Made by a program: the position numbers and the translations under genes. Shown piece after piece: positions 57,914 to 64,000 of a DNA stretch of 64,000 bases. The DNA is from Glandiceps talaboti. Lineage: Eukaryota; Hemichordata; Enteropneusta; Spengelidae. Positions within the stretch are counted from its first letter, which is position 1. Every line of letters starts with the position of its first letter. The DNA is taken from positions 9,867,098 to 9,931,097 of the forward strand of contig NC_135560.1 in the NCBI RefSeq assembly GCF_964340395.1, in the 5' to 3' direction. The notes under the pieces were generated by a model. That model was not told the origin of the DNA. It searched no databases and saw only the letters and a list, made by a program, of their open reading frames with translations.

Positions 57914-58740
57914 TCTTATTTTAGAAGAGAAGCAAACATTCCATAGCTCAAAAAATGTAAATTAAAACATAAAAATTGCACTCTAAAAAAACCAGCAATG
58001 GTAATCAAATTTGCCTTTAGCCGAGCTTTATTGTTCTACAAATAAAAATAACGCAAAATTTGAGGCAATGAAAAGCATATTGAGCAAAAAATAAATTACT
58101 ATCATAACAATTGAAGCTAAATCTTTATCTATATAGAATAGAAATTCTATGTGGACACTTCAAATTTTGGACAACAAACTAAGTCAGTCCAGTCCATTGA
58201 TTCAAGCATTCCACTCTGATGCATTGATTTGCACTGCTTTTAATGGCACAGCATATTGTGCAAAGTTATATCTATTTTGAATCTTAACATAAAATGCGCT
58301 TTGGAAAAAAACTGTTTAAACTTTTGCGTTACTTTGTTCACGAAAACTCGCATCCATTCTAAGTTTAAATCAAATGGTCATCATACAATTTTTTTTTGAA
58401 ATAGACGACAAAATATTTAATATCAAAATTAATCCGCTTTAGAATCCAATATGGCTGCCGGCTATAGTATAAACTCTATGGGGAAATAAAGAATTGTTAA
58501 TTGGACCCCAAAATTTCTTTATCATTTCAAAATGACCAGAAGCAAACTCGTATACGGCAAAGTTTGGCGAGATTTTCATTACAATTTGTCTCCGAGGCGC
58601 ATTCTACCCTAGTCATCTATTGCACATCTTTTTTTCCACTTACTAAAATAAAGTCATCTTGTTGCTAAGACGATATTTTTCGTTTAAGATACCAATTCAA
58701 GGTGTCCTGTAATAGCTATGGAGTAAGAGAAATGCACCGA

Positions 58741-58920
58741 GGTTAAAGCTGCACAAGCTGTAACTTGGGTATTATTTTTTCACTCAGAAAACCAACAATA
58801 TAGTCACTGTAAATTGCTAAAATACCCATAATTAGACATTGTACTGCTAATTATATGTCTATTTTATCTAAATGTAGTATAGTAATAAGTTGAAATCAGG
58901 ATTCGTTGAGGGCGCTGTTT
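58741..58920. repeat. Dispersed repeat family M, intergenic copy
   Basis: Contains tgtaacttgggtattattttttcac and ataattagacattgtactg, in the same order as the copies at 39357-39688. Confidence 0.6.
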
Positions 58921-59937
58921 TTTGGGCATGGACCTAAAAATCAATTTGATTGGATATATTCTTGCACCATGCTATGTATACTGCTACACAAATATGTTTA
59001 CCCACAGGTGATTCAATACCGTTCAGGGTGTACAATATTATGATGAAGTCATTATATCTGACAAATCAGTTTCAAAAAATGTTGCGATTGCAGCTAGTGT
59101 CGCTTTAAAAAACAAAATGCAAATTTTATACCCTGCTAAGTGTCAAATAACAACTACAACCAGCTACACATATGTTCCCAGTTAATGTATCTGTTATTAG
59201 TTTATTCACTGAAAAAAAGTGCTTTGAGGTTTAAAACCAAATTTTAATAAAAATTTAGATACATCCCAAACTTAGCTTCACGATAGTGAAGAAGGAGGGA
59301 AGATCACACTTTAGCAGTACCCCTTACTATGTTGACTGTAAAATCAAATGTTGAGACAAAGAATAAAATAACTGCAGAGGCAGTGTAAAAGTCAGCTGAG
59401 AGATTATGAAATGAAAGCAAATGAAATGTTGATCAAATTTGATATAGACATGCCATATGAAATCAAACAAATAGTTGCAGTATTTGATTCGTATACTTAG
59501 CTTACATCACTTCTACATTACAAACTATCTTATTTTAGTCTTGGTCTTTCATATTTGCATATTCTCCAGCTGGAGTCACACACACATAGCAGAATGTCAT
59601 TGAAACAGACATATCTTTGACTCTTTGACCCCCCACCCCACCACCACCACCACCCACATGATCATACTTTTTCATATCCTTTAATTACTGAAATGCATTT
59701 TTCTGAAGAATGATTCCAAAACTAGAATGAAAAATTTATGAAGCCCTATTTTGTGTAATGTCAAGACGAAGCAACATGATATCTGATACTACAGTGCAGA
59801 CTACTTGACATTTATATGGTTTTCAATTCTCATTTTGGCTACTGCGTCTGCACTTCCATCAAAACTAGTGGCTATTTCAGTGATGAAAGCCCTGTTTACA
59901 TAGGCAAACAAAATCTGACAAAGTATTACAAGTATTG

Positions 59938-60207
59938 AAGTGGCAATATGGATGAAGATTTGGTATTTATTTTGGATTTTTAATTTATAAAACAATTTTA
60001 TCATGGCTTCCTACTTGAAAAATCAACGTGAAGCAACATAGACCAAGTCTGTGTTTGTAACTCAATATATTGCAAATGCTACAAAATGTGTAAAAAGTTT
60101 GTTATTGTACATACAATAACACACATTTTCTTGATTTTCACGTAGGAAGCCATAACATTGTTTTCATAAATTAAAAATCCAAAATAAATACCAAATCTTC
60201 ACTTATT
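59938..60207. mobile_element. Palindromic MITE with about 60-bp arms
   Basis: Arm 59954-60013 (gatttggtatttattttgg...) is an imperfect reverse complement of 60141-60200 (...ccaaaataaataccaaatc). The spacer holds gtttgtaactcaatatattgc. Relatives occur at 37-173 and 57661-57913. Confidence 0.8.
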
Positions 60208-60242
60208 AAAAATTAGTGAACTTGTTTGGAAACTTGACTCAC

Positions 60243-60358
60243 TATGAAACCAGTCTAACATTGTTCTGTATGTGAAACCAGTCTAACATTGTTCTGTATG
60301 TGAAACCAGTCTAACATTGTTCTGTATGTGAAACCAGCGTAACATTGTTCTGTATGTG
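60243..60358. repeat. Tandem repeat, 28 bp, four units
   Basis: Unit tgaaaccagtctaacattgt followed by tctgtatg, nearly identical in all four copies. Confidence 0.92.
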
Positions 60359-61193
60359 AGTGAGTGGGTGGCTGTGACCCATCATCATTTACCATCAGCA
60401 CTTTTTACTATGCTTTGGGAATCTGAAAACAGAGGAGGGATACTGACATCTGCTAAAATTATAATATTGATGGCAAAACCTGTTCAAATATCATACCGGG
60501 TAATTTGGGTAAATTTTACTTATTTACCTCCCCTGACTAAAATATTGGTCATCTGTGTTCAAATGCACAAACCCCCACCTTCGTTGAATGCCAGTAATGG
60601 CTGAAGCAGAATACCTACATTTAGATAGGGGGTATCCATTTGCACAGTGACTTGAAACAGTGAAAACGAAATGTGACTTGGATTATTCATTTGGTGGAAA
60701 TTGATTTTCCATGAGGTTTGTATCTAGTTGCATTGTTGCCCACTTTTTTTACTCCACACAAAATTGTTCATGGCTATGTCTGCATAAATTACAGTAGCAA
60801 GCATTTGAAATTCTAGACTAGACAACAGCACGTATACTAGGTACATCCTTGTAGATACAAAAAATAAAAGTACTGCAAATACATATGTGTCAATGTGCAT
60901 TGTCTAATGTAAAATAAAACAAAGAAGTAAATGATATTTGAGTTAAGATCATGAAAATTGACCAAGTTTGAACTTCGCGAGTCAGTCACCGTACAGATGT
61001 TTGAAAAATTGATAAACATACCCATGACATCTGTTTTGATTGTACTTTCTATAACTCGATGAAAATAGTGTAACATTTTATCCTAAACCGTCTAGCGTCT
61101 CGCGTCTGGTACTTTTCAGACCTTCTCATCAGTGTCTTAGATTCAAATTTCAAGGTACAAGGTTCAAAGGTGACAAAGTTCAAATATTACAAT

Positions 61194-61490
61194 GTTTACA
61201 ATCCAATACATGCCTACCATACACAGAGAAAACTACCATCTGTGGTAACACTAATGAGACATCTCTGAAAGGTTACTTGAGGTCATTGACCTAGGTCAGT
61301 GAGCCGAGTACTTCAGTAACATCCTGGCAAAGTTCACAAGGTTAACAATCCACAACATGGCTACCATACACAGAGAAAACTACCGTCTGTGAAATACAGT
61401 AACACTAATGAGACAGATCGGTGAAAGGTCATTTGAGGTCACTGACTGAGGTCAATGAGAGTGTACTTCGGTGTCTTCTTGGTAAAGTCC
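61194..61490. repeat. Tandem duplication of about 148 bp overlapping a coding exon
   Basis: Unit 1 (61194-61339) and unit 2 (61340-61490) share taccatacacagagaaaacta, acactaatgagaca and gaggtca-tga-ctnaggtca in order. Unit 2 includes the stop codon and last dozen codons of the exon at 61452-61590. Confidence 0.75.
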
Positions 61491-61590
61491 TTGTTTGACG
61501 CCTTCAGAAATGATGTCTGGTAGGCTGTCTTCAGTACTGGTTGTTAGATATGGATCGTCTTCATATGTTAGCATTGGTTGATGAGATGCA
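61452..61590 (-). CDS. Last coding exon of an unidentified gene
   Basis: Acceptor gttttttttcag (plus 61591-61592), then 46 codons ending in TGA (61454-61452). It encodes an acidic, Asp/Glu/Ser/Thr-rich tail (PMLTYEDDPYLTTSTEDSL). Its phase fits the mini-exon at 62442-62471. The gene converges on MSH3. I do not recognise the product; a cytoplasmic C-terminal tail is possible. Confidence 0.62.
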
Positions 61591-62441
61591 CTGAAAAAAA
61601 ACATTACATTTCAAAATTGAGAGATACAAGCTTATATGATAAACTAGCAAACAGTTATTTTTTTTCCCTTTTTGCAAATCTCTTTTATCATTGCTATTGT
61701 TAATAAAAATATGATGTAGGTATTGTACGACATAGAAAGAAGTTAATTTGTTTTATGAAATTAAATACATTGTACATCATTTTTTTTTTTTAATGTTACT
61801 TTGAAACTGTATATAAGCTTAGTGTAAAATAGGAAAAAGTTAGCTTCTTACACAATGAAAATCACAGATCCTGAAACAAATTATCGTCTGGCTTGACAAA
61901 AGTCTGACCAACATTGCTACATTTTATCATATGGCCAGACAAAATATCTCGGAGACGTTGCTAAATCATATTTGTCTGGCTTGACAAAAAATCTAATTAA
62001 CATTTCTAGTACACATTATCATCTCGCATGATAAGAATTAAAGTAAAATTGTTACATTTTAGTCAATTGACTGTCTCAAAAATATCAGAATGAATGTGCC
62101 AACATTAGGTTTACCTTTAACCATGTTGTCCTTGTACATTTAACTGATAATTGTATCTCACCGTCAGTGCAAAGAAAGTGTAGCAATGTTTAAGATTTCT
62201 GTCCAGCCAAACAATATGTTGTTTCAGGTTTCATGATCTTTGTTGTACATTCTCCCACCATATGGTACATTTTCATACACTTAATATGTCCCCTATTCTT
62301 GAATCAGATTACACTTCTCTCTTTCATGTTCAAATACACATGCAATCTTGTCGCCATAATGTAATGTCTGTATGGCAATAGCAGGCTTTATTTATATATA
62401 TGCACTCCTGGCAAGTATTTTAATCAGTAAATCTGACTTAC

Positions 62442-62471
62442 CCTGTTTCTCCATCTAAATCATTCAAAGAA
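62442..62471 (-). CDS. 30-bp mini-exon of the same unidentified gene
   Basis: On the minus strand, acceptor gttcacag, 30 exon bases encoding (x)SLNDLDGETG, donor gtaagt. It enters with one base of a split codon and leaves with two, matching the next exon without a stop. It is short, so support rests on the two strong splice sites and phase agreement. Confidence 0.55.
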
Positions 62472-62677
62472 CTGTGAACAAAAAATGAAAAGAAAAATGC
62501 AGACATAAATTAAGTAAGTAACAGAAGTTGGAAATGTCAAATATACAGCAACTATGACTTCTAGAGATGTCTTCAAAAGTATGGAAATGGTAGATTTCTA
62601 TGTTGTATTTCAGTTCTTAGACTAGTTTTCAAGATAGTTCTACACAGGATAGTTCGAGATACTATTCATAATGGTAA

Positions 62678-62837
62678 CCAGTATTTTTGCTAAGGGCAGT
62701 GAGTAGGTAAAATCTACCAGGGTTCCCATGTCATTTTACCGGGTCCCCAAACAAAATTACCACAGACTCTGGGGAAAGGGTTCCATTTTTACCCCTTTCT
62801 GTTACCGGAGATCCACAACCTTAGCAAAAAACACTGG
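62678..62837. mobile_element. Short copy of the 2481-2944 fold-back family
   Basis: Ends ccagtatttttgctaagg and ccttagcaaaaaacactgg are inverted copies. Both inner flanks share 'gggcagt', 'ggggaaa' and 'ttacccctttctgttacc' with the 2.5-2.9 kb element, but the long arms are missing. Confidence 0.75.
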
Positions 62838-64000
62838 TAAAACAGAAGGAGGGGGGGGGGGGGGGGTCCTGAAATCACTTCAAATCCGCACAATTATAAC
62901 CAAACAGTAACCTCTGATCTAAACTCTGAAATATTTACAATTCTTTCATTCTTTTTTATACTTGTAAAACATCTGTGAGTTGAAATTTTCATTTGTAACT
63001 TTAAACCCAGAGACCATGCATGAAAATATTACCAAAAGAAGTCTCCTTGTTTTCAATTACTGCATTCTACACTTTAATGACTTGCTGAATTCGAAGTATT
63101 TAGAGAAATTCAATACAGTCTGTGGATAATGAGTATTGGACTAAAAACAGGAAATGCTCCTGGTTCTAGCTGATATTGATATGACTTGCCTACAGCACTC
63201 ACTGGTTGAAATACAGATTTAATAATCTCAAAGTCTTGATTTCTTTCAATACAAAGAATTTGTTAACCAGAAATTGCAGAGTTTCCCTAGCAACAACTAT
63301 GTACATACATTATTTCCCAAGCAACACCTACATACATACATTATAGCGACAAAACGTTACTACAGATCCCTGGAAAACTTGCACGTTTTGATGTAAACTA
63401 TTATAGAACCGGAAATTGACAGTATTATTTAATAAATAATTTATCACATATTGCCTGAGTCTGACTCCCTTGTCCCGCAGTGTTATATTTATAATATTGT
63501 GTGGAGTTGTGATGCTAGAATGGCGAAGGTGGCTGCCTCTCAATCTGCAAGTTGTCAGTTGTAGCCTTCCTGCTCCTATTCGTTTCTCAATGGCTGAAAA
63601 TCCGTGCACAAAATTTGAATTGTGCCCCCATCAACCAAGCTGTACAAATGGGGACCTAGCAGGACATAGGTTGATATGTGAAGGAGACAATGCTATCACA
63701 AACAAGGAAAAAAACAACAGAGGTTGCAATGGATTGTATAACTTCCTAGGAAATTGGTGAAATATACAACAGGAATGTTTTGGTATTATAGATCCATTCC
63801 ACAGTCATAATTGTAAAAGCATTTTGAGGACAGAGTGAGAAAGCATTATTGCATTTTTTTTCCCTGGCTTCAATATGTCAGTTACAGTATCTTTTGAGTT
63901 TAGACATTCCCATATAATGTAGTTGGGCATATGGAATTTCTAGTGTGTATACACTGAAAGATTTATACAAAAATGGCAATTTTGTTAGCATAATTTCAAC
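62838..64000. other. No gene recognised at the right edge
   Basis: A G-homopolymer at 62851-62867 is followed by AT-rich sequence. Upstream exons of the minus-strand gene must start here or beyond, but none could be fixed by splice sites and phase. Confidence 0.35.

Larger units (their letters stand above)
54426..61193. other. Intergenic or 3' UTR sequence between convergent genes
   Basis: No exon seen. Contains the MITE and dispersed repeat copies listed, a minus-strand-oriented part that may be 3' UTR of the gene ending at 61452, and a CCA-rich tract near 59628-59660. Confidence 0.4.

Noticed and set aside
60236-60360. Candidate CRISPR-like array (28-bp repeats)
   Set aside because: Units are directly adjacent with no unique spacers; it is a simple tandem repeat in an animal genome.
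63201-63280. Possible upstream exon of the minus-strand gene at the right edge (donor gtgagt)
   Set aside because: Phase would fit the mini-exon and the frame is open, but no convincing acceptor was found and the peptide is not recognisable.
63470-63760. Cys-containing plus-strand ORF of 96 codons
   Set aside because: It lacks an ATG at its start, has no motif I recognise, overlaps an antisense ORF of equal length and has no clear splice sites.

Overview
This is nuclear DNA from an intron-rich, AT-rich animal that is not a mammal. The evidence is spliced genes with metazoan GT-AG, GC-AG and AT-AC introns, an intact-looking BEL/Pao retrotransposon, and many fold-back elements and microsatellites. 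The overall look suits a marine invertebrate (hemichordate, lancelet, mollusc or brachiopod type). The sequence alone does not let me name the species.

The main gene is a complete MutS homologue, MSH3, on the + strand from 22101 to 53470. I could assemble 22 exons by hand. All phases close, giving one frame of 1,131 residues, close to the roughly 1,137 of human MSH3. It has an N-terminal PCNA-interaction box, the MSH3 mismatch-binding domain, the lever/clamp core, Walker A and B, and the helix-turn-helix dimerisation region. Intron 4 (25703-34888) has the hallmarks of a minor-spliceosome AT-AC intron. A young 8.26 kb BEL/Pao retrotransposon with 720-bp LTRs sits inside it in the sense orientation. 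Intron 13 starts with GC.

Intron 16 of MSH3 holds a second complete gene on the opposite strand: a two-exon gene (47445 down to 44962) for a 568-residue type II membrane protein with an SGNH/GDSL-like hydrolase domain.

Left of MSH3, an exon of an RCC1-repeat protein lies on the - strand at 5555-6032, with a possible first exon and promoter near 17.0-17.3 kb. A dead non-LTR retrotransposon reverse transcriptase (18427-20047, - strand) and several (TA)n and (CATA)n tracts separate it from MSH3. There is no sign of DHFR, the head-to-head partner of MSH3 in vertebrates, in the 22 kb upstream. Right of MSH3, two phase-compatible exons (62442-62471 and 61452-61590, - strand) are the 3' end of an unrecognised gene converging on MSH3.

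Most of the rest is intronic or intergenic DNA full of short non-autonomous elements. At least eight dispersed or inverted-repeat families recur across the window, together with three minisatellites of about 45-90 bp and one 28-bp tandem repeat.
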